64,000 nt of DNA. It comes from Colletes latitarsis. Its lineage: Eukaryota; Arthropoda; Insecta; Hymenoptera; Colletidae. Within the stretch, counting starts at the first letter, position 1, and each line of letters starts with the position of its first letter. The translations under genes were made by a program, and so were the position numbers. Location: NCBI RefSeq assembly GCF_051014445.1, contig NW_027488366.1, positions 16,758,001 through 16,822,000 on the forward strand, written 5' to 3'. This document shows, piece after piece, positions 13,867 through 28,200 of this stretch. The notes under the pieces were generated by a model that ran no database searches, had not been told where the DNA came from, and worked only from the letters and a program-made list of their open reading frames with translations.

Positions 13867-15501
13867 TGAGTGAAAATCCCAGGCCTAACCTAGACCTAAC
13901 ATGCGTTATCCTCAAAAATATTGATCGAAACCTGGATTCATCGACTGTTTCAATGTGGTACCACATTACGATGCGATCCAAACCAGAAAATTACACAGGA
14001 TCTGTCAAACGAGTATGTGAAAAACGCGAAAGTATGAGCCCGATGAGGGAAAATCCCAGACCTATCCCAGACCTAACTTGCGTTATCCTCAAAAATATTG
14101 ATCGAAACCAGGTTTAATCGACTGTTTCAGTGTGGTACCGCACTACTACGTGACCCAATCCAGAAAAAACCCAGGATCCGTTCAACAAGTATGAGAAGAA
14201 TGCGAAAGTATGAGCCTGATGAGAGCAAATCCCAGACCTAACCTAGACCTAACATGTATTATTCTCAAAAATATTGATCGAAACCTGGTTTAATCGACTG
14301 TTTCAGTGTGGTACCACATTACTATGCGATCCAAACCAGAAAATAACCCAGGAGCTGTTCAACGAGTATGTGAGAAACGCGAAAGTATGAGCCTGATGTG
14401 GGCAAATCCCAGACCTATCCCAGACCTAACTTGCGTTGTCCTCTAAGATATTGATGGAATCCAGGTTTAATTGACTGTTTCAGTGTTGTACTTCATTACT
14501 ACGTGATGCAATCCAGAAAAAGGCCAGGATCTAGGCATCAAGTATGAGAAATATGCGAAAGAATGAGCCTGATGAGAGCAAATCCCAGACCTAACCTAGA
14601 CCTAACATGAATTATTCTCTAAAATATTGATCAAAACCAGGTTTAATTGACTGTTTCAGTGTGGTACCACATTACTACGTGATCCAAACCAGAAAAAACC
14701 CAGGATCCGTTCAACAAGTATGTGAAGAATGCGAAAGTATGAGTCTGATGAGTGAAAATCCCAGGCCTAACCTAGACCTAACATGCGTTATCCTCAAAAA
14801 TATTGATCGAAACCTGGTTTAATCGACTGTTTCAATGTGGTACCACATTACTATGCGATCCAAACCAGAAAATAACCCAGGATCTGTTCAACGAATATGT
14901 GAAGTGTGCGGAAGTATGAGTCTGATGAGGGCAAATCCCAGACCTATCCCAGACCTAACATGCGTTATCCTCTAAAATATTTATCAAGACCAGGTTTAAT
15001 TGATTGTTTCAGTGTGGTCCCACATTACTACGTGATCCAAACCAGAAAAAACCCAGGATCCGTTCAACAAGTATGTGAAGAATGCGAAAGCATGAGTCTG
15101 ATGAGTGAAAATCCCAGACCTAACCTAGACCTAACATGCGTTATCCTCTAAAATGTTGATCCAAACCAGGTTTAATGGACTGTTTCAGTGTGGTACCACA
15201 CTACTACGTGATCCAAACAAGAAAAAACCCAGGATCTGTTCAACAAGTATGTGAAAAATGCGAAAGTATGATCCTGATGAGGGCAAATCCCAGACCCATC
15301 CCAGACCTAACTTGGGTTGTCCTCTAAAATATTGATCGAAACCAGGTTTAATGGACTGTTTCAGTGTGGTACCACATTACTACGTGATGCAATCCAGAAA
15401 AAGACCAGGATCTAGCCATCAAGTATGAGAAATATTCGAAAGTATGACCCTGAAGAGGGCAAATCCCAGACCTATCCCAGACCTAACTTGTGTTGTCCTC
15501 T

Positions 15502-15580
15502 AAAATATTGATCGAAACCAGTATGAGCCTGATAAGGGCGAATTCCAGACCTATCTCAGACCAAACTTGCGTTATCCTCT
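15502..15580 (+). repeat. Truncated 79-bp monomer
   Basis: The spacing between successive AAAATATTGATCG landmarks is 79 bp instead of 176. GATCGAAACCA is joined directly to GTATGAGCC, which removes 97 bp including the dyad and the CCAGG block. The same junction recurs at seven other places in the left arm. Confidence 0.85.
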
Positions 15581-16460
15581 AAAATATTGATCGAAACCAG
15601 GTTTAATTGACTGTTTCAGCGTGGTACCACATTACTACGTGATACAATCCAGAAATAGCCCAGGATCTGTTCAACAAGTATGTGAAAAATGCGAAAGTAT
15701 GATCCTGATGAGGGCAAATCCCAGACCCATCCCAGACCTAACTTGGGTTGTCCTCTAGAATATTGATCGAAACCAGGTTTAATGGACTGTTTCAGTGTGG
15801 TACCACATTACTACGTGATGCAATCCAGAAAAAGACCAGGATCTAGCCATCAAGTATGAGAAATATGCGAAAGAATGAGCCTGATGGGAGCAAATCCCAG
15901 ACCTAACCTAGACCTAACATGAATTATTCTCTAAAATATTGATCGAAACCAGGTTTAATGGACTGTTTCAGTGTGGTACCACATTACTACGTGATCCAAA
16001 TCAGAAAAAACCCAGGATCTGTTCAACAAGTATGTGAAAAACGCGAAAGTATGAGCCTGATGAGGGCAAATCCTAGACCTAACCCAGGCCTAACATGCGA
16101 TATCCTCTAAAATATTGATCGAAACCAGGTTTAATCGACTGTTTCAGTGTGGTACCACACTACTACGTGATCCAAACCAGAAAAAACCAAGGATCTGTTC
16201 AACAGGTATGTGAAAAACGCGAAAGTATGAGCCTGATGAGGGCAAATCCCAGACCTATCCCAGACCTAACTTCCGTTATCCTCTAAAATATTGATCAAAA
16301 CCAGGTTTAATTGACTGTTTCAGTGTGGTACCACATTACTACGTGATCCAATCCAGAAATAGCCCAGGATCTAGCCATGAAGTATGAGAAATATGCGAAA
16401 GTATGACCCTGATGAGGGCAAATCCCAGACCTATCCCTGACCTAACTTGCGTTGTCCTCT

Positions 16461-16539
16461 AAAATATTGATGGAAGCGAGTATGAGCCTGATGAGGGCAA
16501 ATCCCAGACCTATCCCAGACCTAACTTGCGTTATCCTCA
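16461..16539 (+). repeat. Truncated 79-bp monomer
   Basis: Same 97-bp deletion, here with the local variant GATGGAAGCGAGTATGAGCC. Its counterpart in the duplicated segment is at 35017. Confidence 0.8.
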
Positions 16540-17411
16540 ATAATATTGATCGAAACCAGGTTTAATCGACAGTTTCAGTGTGGTACCACAATACTACGTG
16601 ATCCAAACCAGAAGAAAATCCAGGATCTAGCCATGAAGTATGAGAGATATGCGAAAGTATGAGCCTGATGAGGGCAAATCCTAGACGTAACCCAGACCTA
16701 ACATACGTTATCCTCTAAAATGTTTATCAAGACCAGGTTTAATTGAATGTTTCAGTGTGGTACCACATTATTACGCGAACCAAACCGGAAAAAACCCAGG
16801 ATCCGTTCAACAAGTATGTGAAGAATGCGAAAGTATGAGTCTGATCAGTGAAAATCCCTGGCCTAACCTAGACCTAACATGCGTTATCCTCAATAATATT
16901 GATCGAAACCAGGTTTAATCGACAGTTTCAGTGTGGTACCACAATACTACGTGATCCAAACCAGAAAAAAATCCAGGATCTGTTCAACGAGTATGTGAAG
17001 TGTGCGAAAATATGAGTCTGATGAGGGCAAATCTCTGACCTATCCCAGACCTAGCTTGCGTTATCCTGTAAGATATTGATAGAAACCAGGTTTAATTGAC
17101 TGTTTTATTTGTGGTACCACTTTACTACGTGATCCAAAGCAGAAAAAACCCTCGATCAGGTCAACATGCATGCTAAAACTGCGAAAGTATGACCCTGATG
17201 AGGGCAAATCCCAGGCCTAACATGCGTTATCTTCTAAAATATTGAACGAAACCAGGTCTAATGGACTGTTTCAGTGTAGTACCACACTGCTTCGTGATCC
17301 AAACCAGAAAAAACACAGGATCTAGCCATGAAGTATGAGAAATATGCGAAAGTATGACCCTGATGGGGGCAAATCCCAGACCTATACCAGACCTAACATG
17401 CGTTGTCCTCT

Positions 17412-17490
17412 AAAATATTGATCGAAACCAGTATGAGCGTGATGAGGGCGAATCCCAGACCTATCTCAGACCTAACTTGCGTTACCCTCT
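17412..17490 (+). repeat. Truncated 79-bp monomer
   Basis: Same deletion junction, followed by the variant GTATGAGCGTGATGAGG. Its counterpart is at 35792 and a further relative is at 48664. Confidence 0.8.
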
Positions 17491-17795
17491 AAAATATTGA
17501 TCGAAACCAGGTTTAGTTGACTGTTTCAGTGTGGTACCACATTACTATGTGATCCAAACCAGAAAATAACCCAAGATCTGTTCAACGAGTATGTGAAGTG
17601 TGCGAAAGTATGAGTCTGATGAGGTCAAATCCCAGACCAATACCAGACTTAACTTGCGTTATCCTCCAAAATATTGATCGAAACAAGGTTTAATGGACTG
17701 TTGCAGTGTGGTACCACATTACTACGTGATCCAAACCTGAAAAAACCCAGGTTCAGCTCAACAAGTATGAGAAGAATGCGAAAGTATGAGTCTGA

Positions 17796-20700
17796 TGAGT
17801 GAAAATCCCAGGGCAAACCTAGACCTAACATGCGTTATCCTCTAAAATACTGGTCGAAACCAGGTTTAATTGACTGTTTCAGTGTTGTACTTCATTACTA
17901 CGTGATCCAATCCAGAAATAGCCCAGGTATCTAGCCATGAAGTATGAGAAATATGCGAAAGTATGAGCCTGACGAGGGCAAATCCTAGACCTAACCCAGA
18001 CCTAACATGCGTTATCCTCTAAAATATTTATCAAGACCAGGTTTAATTGATTGTTTCAGTGTGGTCCCACATTACTACGTGATCCAAACCAGAAAAAAAC
18101 CCCAAAACCATTCAACAAGTATGTGAAGAATGCGAAAGTATGAGTCTGATGAGTGAAAATCCCAGGGCTAACCTAGACCTAACATGCGTTATCCTCTAAA
18201 ATATTGATCCAAACCAGGTTTAACGGACTGTTTCAGTGTGGTACCACTCTACTACGTGATACAAACCAGAAAAAACCCAGGATCTGTTCAACAAGTATGT
18301 GAAAAACGCGAAAGTATGAGCCTGATGAGGGCGAATCCCAGACCTATGCCAGACCTAACTTGCGTTATCCTCTAAAATATTGATCGAAACCAGGTTTAAT
18401 TGACTGTTTCAGCGTGGTACCACATTACTATCGTGATACAATCCAGAAACAGCCCAGGATCTAGCCATGAAGTATGAGAAATATGCGAAAGTATGAGCCT
18501 GATGAGGGCAAATCCTAGACCTAACCCAAACCTAACATGCGTTATCCTCTATAATATTAATCAAGACCAGGTTTAATGGAATGTTTCAGTGTGGTACCAC
18601 TTTACTACGTGATCCAAAGCAGAAAAAACCCTCGATCAGGTCAACATGTATGATAAAACTGCGAAAGTATGACCCTGATGAGGGCAAATCCCAGGCCTAA
18701 CCTAGACCTAACTTGCGTTATCCTCTAAAATATTGATCGAAATCAGGTTTAATCGACTGTTTCAGTGTGGTACCGCATTACTACGTGATCCAAACCAGAA
18801 AAAACCCAGGATCCGTCCAAGAAGTATGTGAAGAATGCGAAAGTATGAGTCTGATGAGTGAAAATCCCAGACCTAACCTAGACCTAACATGCGTTATCCT
18901 CCAAAATATTGATCCATACCAGGTTTAATGGACTGTTTCAGTGCGGTACCACACTACTACGTGATCCAAACCAGAAAAAACCCAGGATCCGTCCAAGAAG
19001 TATGTGAAGAATGCGAAAGTATGAGTCTGATGAGGGCAAATCTTAGACCTAACCCAGACCTAACATGCGTTATCCTCAAAAATATTGATCGAAACCAGGT
19101 TTAATCGACTGTTTCAGTGTGGTACCACACTACTACGTGACCCAATCCAGAAAAAACCCAGGATCTGTTCAACAAGTATGTGAAAAACGCGAAAGTATGC
19201 GCCTAATGAGGGCAAATCCCAGACCTATCCCAAACCAAACTTGCGTTATCCTCTAAAATATTGATCGAAACCAGGTTTAATCGACTGTTTGAGTGTGGTC
19301 CCACATTACTACGTGATCCAAACCAGAAAAAACCCAGGGTCCGTTCAACAAGTATGTGAAGAATGCGAAAGTATGAGTCTGATGAGTGAAAATCCCAGGG
19401 CAAACCTAGACCTAACATGCGTTATCCTCTAAAATACTGGTCGAAACCAGGTTTAATTGACTGTTTCAGTGTTGTACTTCATTACTACGTGATCCAATCC
19501 AGAAATAGCCCAGGTATCTAGCCATGAAGTATGAGAAATATGCGAAAGTATGAGCCTGACGAGGGCAAATCCTAGACCTAACCCAGACCTAACATGCGTT
19601 ATCCTCTAAAATATTTATCAAGACCAGGTTTAATTGATTGTTTCAGTGTGGTCCCACATTACTACGTGATCCAAACCAGAAAAAAACCCCAAAACCATTC
19701 AACAAGTATGTGAAGAATGCGAAAGTATGAGTCTGATGAGTGAAAATCCCAGGGCTAACCTAGACCTAACATGCGTTATCCTCTAAAATATTGATCCAAA
19801 CCAGGTTTAACGGACTGTTTCAGTGTGGTACCACTCTACTACGTGATACAAACCAGAAAAAACCCAGGATCTGTTCAACAAGTATGTGAAAAACGCGAAA
19901 GTATGAGCCTGATGAGGGCGAATCCCAGACCTATGCCAGACCTAACTTGCGTTATCCTCTAAAATATTGATCGAAACCAGGTTTAATTGACTGTTTCAGC
20001 GTGGTACCACATTACTATCGTGATACAATCCAGAAACAGCCCAGGATCTAGCCATGAAGTATGAGAAATATGCGAAAGTATGAGCCTGATGAGGGCAAAT
20101 CCTAGACCTAACCCAAACCTAACATGCGTTATCCTCTATAATATTAATCAAGACCAGGTTTAATGGAATGTTTCAGTGTGGTACCACTTTACTACGTGAT
20201 CCAAAGCAGAAAAAACCCTCGATCAGGTCAACATGTATGATAAAACTGCGAAAGTATGACCCTGATGAGGGCAAATCCCAGGCCTAACCTAGACCTAACT
20301 TGCGTTATCCTCTAAAATATTGATCGAAATCAGGTTTAATCGACTGTTTCAGTGTGGTACCGCATTACTACGTGATCCAAACCAGAAAAAACCCAGGATC
20401 CGTCCAAGAAGTATGTGAAGAATGCGAAAGTATGAGTCTGATGAGTGAAAATCCCAGACCTAACCTAGACCTAACATGCGTTATCCTCCAAAATATTGAT
20501 CCATACCAGGTTTAATGGACTGTTTCAGTGCGGTACCACACTACTACGTGATCCAAACCAGAAAAAACCCAGGATCCGTCCAAGAAGTATGTGAAGAATG
20601 CGAAAGTATGAGTCTGATGAGGGCAAATCTTAGACCTAACCCAGACCTAACATGCGTTATCCTCAAAAATATTGATCGAAACCAGGTTTAATCGACTGTT

Positions 20701-20970
20701 TCAGTGTGGTACCACACTACTACGTGACCCAATCCAGAAAAAACCCAGGATCTGTTCAACAAGTATGTGAAAAACGCGAAAGTATGCGCCTAATGAGGGC
20801 AAATCCCAGACCTATCCCAAACCAAACTTGCGTTATCCTCTAAAATATTGATCGAAACCAGGTTTAATCGACTGTTTGAGTGTGGTCCCACATTACTACG
20901 TGATCCAAACCAGAAAAAACCCAGGGTCCGTTCAACAAGTATGTGAAGAATGCGAAAGTATGAGTCTGAT
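17796..20970 (+). repeat. Higher-order repeat, 9 monomers (1,587 bp), two near-identical copies
   Basis: The AAAATACTGGTCG variant and every other private change checked (CCCCAAAACCATTC, ATTACTATCGTGATAC, GATCCATACC, GCCTAATGAGGG) recur 1,587 bp apart. I found no difference between the copies where I compared them line by line. The copies stop matching near 20970. A degenerate third copy lies at about 36370-37490. Near identity means a very recent duplication or an assembly duplication. Confidence 0.88.
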
Positions 20971-22249
20971 GCGTGAAAATCCCAGGCCTAACCTAGACCT
21001 GACATGCGTTATCCTCTAAAATATTGATCGAAACCAGGTTTAATTGAATGTTTCAGTGTGGTACCACACTACTACGTGACCCAATCCAGAAAAAACCCAG
21101 GATCTGTTCAACAAGTATGTGAAAAACGCGAAAGTATGCGCCTAATGAGGGCAAATCCCAGACCTATCCCAGACCAAACTTGCGTTATCCTCTAAAATAT
21201 TGATCGAAACCAGGTTTAATTGAATGTTTCAGTGTGGTACCACATTACTATGTGATCCAAACCAGAAAATAACGCAGGATCTGTTCAACGAGTATGTGAA
21301 GTGTGCGAATGTATGAGTCTGATCAGTGAAGATCTCAGGCCTTACCTAGATCTAACTTGCGTTGTCCTCTAAAATATTGATGGAAACCAGGTTTCATTGA
21401 CTGTTTCAGTGTGGTACTACGTTACTACGTGATGCAATCCAGAAAAAGCCCAGGATCTAGCCATCAAGTATGAGACATAAGCGAAAGAATGAGCCTGATG
21501 AGGGCAAATCCTAGACCTAACCCAGGGGTAACATGCGTTATCCTCTAAAATATTTATCAAGACCAGGTTTAATTGAATATTTCAGTGTGGTACCACATTA
21601 CTATGTGATCCAAACCAGAAAATAACGCAGGATCTGTTCAACGAGTATGTGAAGTGTGCGAAAGTATGAGCCTGATGAGGGCAAATCCCAGACCTATCCC
21701 AGACCTAACATGCGTTATCCTCTAAAATATTTATCAAGACCAGGTTTAATTGATTGTTTCAGTGTGGAGCCACATTACTACGTGATCCAAACCAGAAAAA
21801 ACCCCAAAACCATTCAACAAGTATGTGAAGAATGCGAAAGTATGAGTCTGATGAGTGAAAATCCCAGGCCTGACCTAGACCTAACGTGCGTTATCCTCTA
21901 AAATATTGAGCGAAACCAGGATTAATGGACTGTTTCAGTGTGGTACCACACTACTACGTGATTCAAACCTGAAAAAACCCAGGATCCGTTCAACAAGTAT
22001 GTGAAGTGTGCGAAAGTATGAGCCTGATGAGAGCAAATCCCAGACCTAACCTAGACCTAACATGAATTATTCTCTAAAATATTGATCAAAACCAGGTTTA
22101 ATTGACTGTTTCAGTGTGGTACCACATTACTACGTGATCCAAACCAGAAAAAACCCAGGATCCGTTCAACAAGTATGAGATGAATGCGAAAGTATGAGTC
22201 TGATGAGTGAAAATCCCAGGCCTAACCTAGACCTAACATGCGTTATCCT

Positions 22250-25200
22250 CAAAAATATTGATCGAAACCAGGTTTAATCGACTGTTTCAGTGTGGTACCA
22301 CACTACTACGTGACCCAATCCAGGAAAAACCCAGGATCTGTTCAACAAGTATGTGAAAAACGCGAAAGTATGAGCCTGATGAGGGAAAATCCCAGACCTA
22401 TCCCAGACCTAACTTGCGTTATCCTCAAAAATATTGATCGAAACCAGGTTTAATCGACTGTTTCAGTGTGGTACCGCACTACTACGGGACCCAATCCAGA
22501 AAAAACCCAGGATCCGTTCAACAAGTATGAGAAGAATGCGAAAGTATGAGTCTGATGAGTGAAAATCCCAGGCCTAACCTAGACCTAACATGCGTTATCC
22601 TCAAAAATATTGATCGAAACCTGGTTTAATCGACAGTTTCAGTGTGGTACCACATTACTATGCGATCCAAACCAGAAGATAACCCAGGAGCTGTTCAACG
22701 AGTATGTGAAAAACGCGAAAGTATGAGCCTGACGTGGGCAAATCCCAGACCTATCCCAGACCTAACTTGCGTTGTCCTCTAAGATATTGATGGAATCCAG
22801 GTTTAATTGACTGTTTCAGTGTTGTACTTCATTACTACGTGATGCAATCCAGAAAAAGGCCAGGATTTAGCCATCAAGTATGAGAAATATGCGAAAGAAT
22901 GAGCCTGATGAGAGCAAATCCCAGACCTAACCTAGACCTAACATGAATTATTCTCTAAAATATTGATCAAAACCAGGTTTAATTGACTGTTTCAGTGTGG
23001 TACCACATTACTACGTGATCCAAACCAGAAAAAACCCAGGATCCGTTCAACAAGTATGAGAAGAATGCGAAAGTATGAGTCTGATGAGTGAAAATCCCAG
23101 GCCTAACCTAGACCTAACATGCGTTATCCTCAAAAATATTGATCGAAACCTGGTTTAATCGACTGTTTCAGTGTGGTACCACATTACTATGCGATCCAAA
23201 CCAGAAAATAACCCAGGATCTGTTGAACGAGTATGTGAAGTGTGCGAAAGTATGAGTCTGATGAGGGCAAATCCCAGACCTATCCCAGACCTAACATGCG
23301 TTATCCTCCAAAATATTGATCGAAACCAGGTTTAATCGACTGTTTCAGTGTGGTCCCACATTACTACGTGATCCAAACCAGAAACAACCCAGGATCCGTT
23401 CAACAAGTATGTGAAGAATGCGAAAGTATGAGTCTGATGAGTGAAAATCCCAGGCCTAACCTAGACCTAACATGCGTTATCCTCAAAAATATTGATCGAA
23501 ACCTGCCTTAATCGACTGTTTCAGTGTGGTACCACATTACTATGCGATCCAAACCAGAAAATAACACAGGATCTGCCAAACGAGTATCTGAAGTGTGCGA
23601 AAGTATGAGCCTGATGAGAGCAAATCCCAGGCCTAACCTAGACCTAACATGAATTATTCTCTAAAATATTGATCGAAACCAGGTTTAATTGACTGTTTCA
23701 GTGTGGTACCACATTACTACGTGATCCAAACCAGAAAAAGCCCAGGATCAGTTCAACAAGTATGTGAAAAACGCGAAAGTATGAGCCTGATGAGGGCGAA
23801 TCCCAGACCTATGCCAGACCTAACTTGCGTTATCCTCTAAAATATTTATTAAGACCAGGTTTAATTGATTGTTTCAGTGTGGTACCACATTACTACGTGA
23901 TACAATCCAGAAACAGCCCAGAATCTAGCCATGAAGTATCAGAAATATGCGAAAGTATGAGCCTGATGATGGCAAATCCAAGACCTAACCCAAACCTAAC
24001 ATGAGTTATCCTCTAAAATATTTATCAAGACCAGGTTTAATTGAATGTTTCAGTGTGGTACCACATTACTACGTGAACCAAACCAGAAAAAACCCTGTAT
24101 CTGTTCAACAAGTGTGTGAAGTGTGCGAAAGTATGAGTCTGATGAGGGCAAAACCCAGACCTATCCCAGACCTAACATGCGTTATCCTCTAAAATATTTA
24201 TCAAGACCAGGTTTAATTGATTGTTTCAGTGTGGTCCCACATTATTACGTGATCCAAACCAGAAAAAACGCAGGATCCGTTCAACAAGTATGTGAAGAAT
24301 GCGAAAGTATGAGTCTGATGAGTGAAAATCCCTGACCTAACCTAGACCTAACATGCGTTATCCTCTAAAATGTTGATCCAAACCAGGTTTAATGGACTGT
24401 TTCAGTGTGGTACCACACTACTACGTGATCCAAACCAGAAAATACCCAGGATCTGTTCAACAAGTATGTGAAAAACGCGAAGGTATGAGCCTGATGTGGG
24501 CAAATCCCAGACCTATTCCAGACCTAACTTGCGTTGTCCTCTAAGATATTGATGGAAACCAGGTTTAATTGACTGTTTCAGTGTTGTACTTCATTACTAC
24601 GTGATGCAATCCAGAAAAAGCCCAGGATCTAGCCATCAAGTATGAGAAATATGCGAAAGAATGAGCCTGATGAGAGCAAATCCCAGACCTAACCTAGACC
24701 TAACATGAATTATTCTCTAATATATTGATCGAAACCAGGTTTAGTTGACCGTTTCAGTGTGGCCCCACATTACTGCGTGATCCAAACCAGAAAAAACCCA
24801 GGATCCGTTCAACAAGTGTGTGAAGAATGCGAAAGTATGAGTCTGATGAGTGAAAATCCCCGGCCTAACCTAGACCTAACATGCGTTATCCTCAAAAATA
24901 TTGATCGAAACCAGGTTTAATCGACTGTTTCAGTGTGGTACCACACTACTACGTGACCCAATCCAGAAAAAAGCCAGGATCTGTTCAACAAGTATGTGAA
25001 AAACGCGAAAGTATGAGCCTGATGAGGGAAAATCCCAGACCTATCCCAGACCTAACTTGCGTTATCCTCAAAAATATTGATCGAAACCAGGTTTAATCGA
25101 CTGTTTCAGTGTGGTACCGCACTACTACGGGACCCAATCCAGAAAAAACCCAGGATCCGTTCAACAAGTATGAGAAGAATGCGAAAGTATGAGTCTGATG

Positions 25201-28200
25201 AGTGAAAATCCCAGGCCTAACCTAGACCTAACATGCGTTATCCTCAAAAATATTGATCGAAACCTGGTTTAATCGACAGTTTCAGTGTGGTACCACATTA
25301 CTATGCGATCCAAACCAGAAGATAACCCAGGAGCTGTTCAACGAGTATGTGAAAAACGCGAAAGTATGAGCCTGACGTGGGCAAATCCCAGACCTATCCC
25401 AGACCTAACTTGCGTTGTCCTCTAAGATATTGATGGAATCCAGGTTTAATTGACTGTTTCAGTGTTGTACTTCATTACTACGTGATGCAATCCAGAAAAA
25501 GGCCAGGATTTAGCCATCAAGTATGAGAAATATGCGAAAGAATGAGCCTGATGAGAGCAAATCCCAGACCTAACCTAGACCTAACATGAATTATTCTCTA
25601 AAATATTGATCAAAACCAGGTTTAATTGACTGTTTCAGTGTGGTACCACATTACTACGTGATCCAAACCAGAAAAAACCCAGGATCCGTTCAACAAGTAT
25701 GAGAAGAATGCGAAAGTATGAGCCTGATGAGGGAAAATCCCAGACCTATCCCAGACCTAACTTGCGTTATCCTCAAAAATATTGATCGAAACCTGGTTTA
25801 ATCGACTGTTTCAGTGTGGTACCACATTACTATGCGATCCAAACCAGAAAATAACCCAGGATCTGTTGAACGAGTATGTGAAGTGTGCGAAAGTATGAGT
25901 CTGATGAGGGCAAATCCCAGACCTATCCCAGACCTAACATGCGTTATCCTCCAAAATATTGATCGAAACCAGGTTTAATCGACTGTTTCTGTGTGGTCCC
26001 ACCTTACTACGTGATCCAAACCAGAAACAACCCAGGATCCGTTCAACAAGTATGTGAAGAATGCGAAAGTATGAGTCTGATGAGTGAAAATCCCAGGCCT
26101 AACCTAGACCTAACATGCGTTATCCTCAAAAATATTGATCGAAACCTGGCTTAATCGACTGTTTCAGTGTGGTACCACATTACTATGCGATCCAAACCAG
26201 AAAATAACACAGGATCTGCCAAACGAGTATCTGAAATGTGCGAAAGTATGAGCCTGATGAGAGCAAATCCCAGGCCTAACCTAGACCTAACATGAATTAT
26301 TCTCTAAAATATTGATCGAAACCAGGTTTAATTGACTGTTTCAGTGTGGTACCACATTACTACGTGATCCAAACCAGAAAAAGCCCAGGATCAGTTCAAC
26401 AAGTATGTGAAAAACGCGAAAGTATGAGCCTGATGAGGGCGAATCCCAGACCTATCTCAGACCTAACTTGCGTTATCCTCTAAAATATTGATCGAAACCA
26501 GGTTTAATTGACTGTTTCAGCGTGGTACCACATTACTACGTGATACAATCCAGAAATAGCCCAGGATCTAGCCATGAAGTATCAGAAATATGCGAAAGTA
26601 TGAGCCTGATAATGGCAAATCCAAGACCTAACCCAAACCTAACATGAGTTATCCTCTAAAATATTTATCAAGACCAGGTTTAATTGAATGTTTCAGTGTG
26701 GTACCACATTACTACGTGAACCAAACCAGAAAAAACCCTGTATCTGTTCAACAAGTGTGTGAAGTGTGCGAAAGTATGAGTCTGATGAGGGCAAAACCCA
26801 GACCTATCCCAGACCTAACATGCGTTATCCTCTAAAATATTTATCAAGACCAGGTTTAATTGATTGTTTCAGTGTGGTCCCACATTATTACGTGATCCAA
26901 ACCAGAAAAAACGCAGGATCCGTTCAACAAGTATGTGAAGAATGCGAAAGTATGAGTCTGATGAGTGAAAATCCCTGACCTAACCTAGACCTAACATGCG
27001 TTATCCTCTAAAATGTTGATCCAAACCAGGTTTAATGGACTGTTTCAGTGTGGTACCACACTACTACGTGATCCAAACCAGAAAATACCCAGGATCTGTT
27101 CAACAAGTATGTGAAAAACGCGAAGGTATGAGCCTGATGTGGGCAAATCCCAGACCTATCCCAGACCTAACTTGCGTTGTCCTCTAAGATATTGATGGAA
27201 ACCAGGTTTAATTGACTGTTTCAGTGTTGTACTTCATTACTACGTGATGCAATCCAGAAAAAGCCCAGGATCTAGCCATCAAGTATGAGAAATATGCGAA
27301 AGAATGAGCCTGCTGAGAGCAAATCCCAGACCTAACCTAGACCTAACATGAATTATTCTCTAATATATTGATCGAAACCAGGTTTAGTTGACCGTTTCAG
27401 TGTGGCCCCACATTACTGCGTGATCCAAACCAGAAAAAACCCAGGATCCGTTCAACAAGTGTGTGAAGAATGCGAAAGTATGAGTCTGATGAGTGAAAAT
27501 CCCCGGCCTAACCTAGACCTAACATGCGTTATCCTCAAAAATATTGATCGAAACCAGGTTTAATCGACTGTTTCAGTGTGGTACCACACTACTACGTGAC
27601 CCAATCCAGAAAAAAGCCAGGATCTGTTCAACAAGTATGTGAAAAACGCGAAAGTATGAGCCTGATGAGGGAAAATCCCAGACCTATCCCAGACCTAACT
27701 TGCGTTATCCTCAAAAATATTGATCGAAACCAGGTTTAATCGACTGTTTCAGTGTGGTACCGCACTACTACGTGACCCAATCCAGAAAAAACCCAGGATC
27801 CGTTCAACAAGTATGAGAAGAATGCGAAAGTATGAGTCTGATGAGTGAAAATCCCAGGCCTAACCTAGACCTAACATGCGTTATCCTCAAAAATATTGAT
27901 CGAAACCTGGTTTAATCGACTGTTTCAGTGTGGTACCACATTACTATGCGATCCAATCCAGAAGATAACCCAGGAGCTGTTCAACGAGTATGTGAAAAAC
28001 GCGAAAGTATGAGCCTGATGTGGGCAAATCCCAGACCTATCCCAGACCTAACTTGCGTTGTCCTCTAAGATATTGATGGAATCCAGGTTTGATTGACTGT
28101 TCCAGTGTTGTACTTCATTACTACGTGATGCAATCCAGAAAAAGGCCAGGATCTAGCCATCAAGTATGAGAAATATGCGAAAGAATGAGCCTGATGAGAG

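Larger units (their letters stand above)
15240..17490 (+). repeat. Segmental duplication, copy 1 (partner 34324-35870)
   Basis: Shares a set of rare variants with the partner in the same order: the ATGATCCTGATGAG monomer (15271 and 34355), the 79-bp short monomers (15502 and 34586; 16461 and 35017; 17412 and 35792), and TGTTTTATTTGTGG (17101 and 35481). The two sides differ by whole-monomer gains and losses. Confidence 0.75.
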
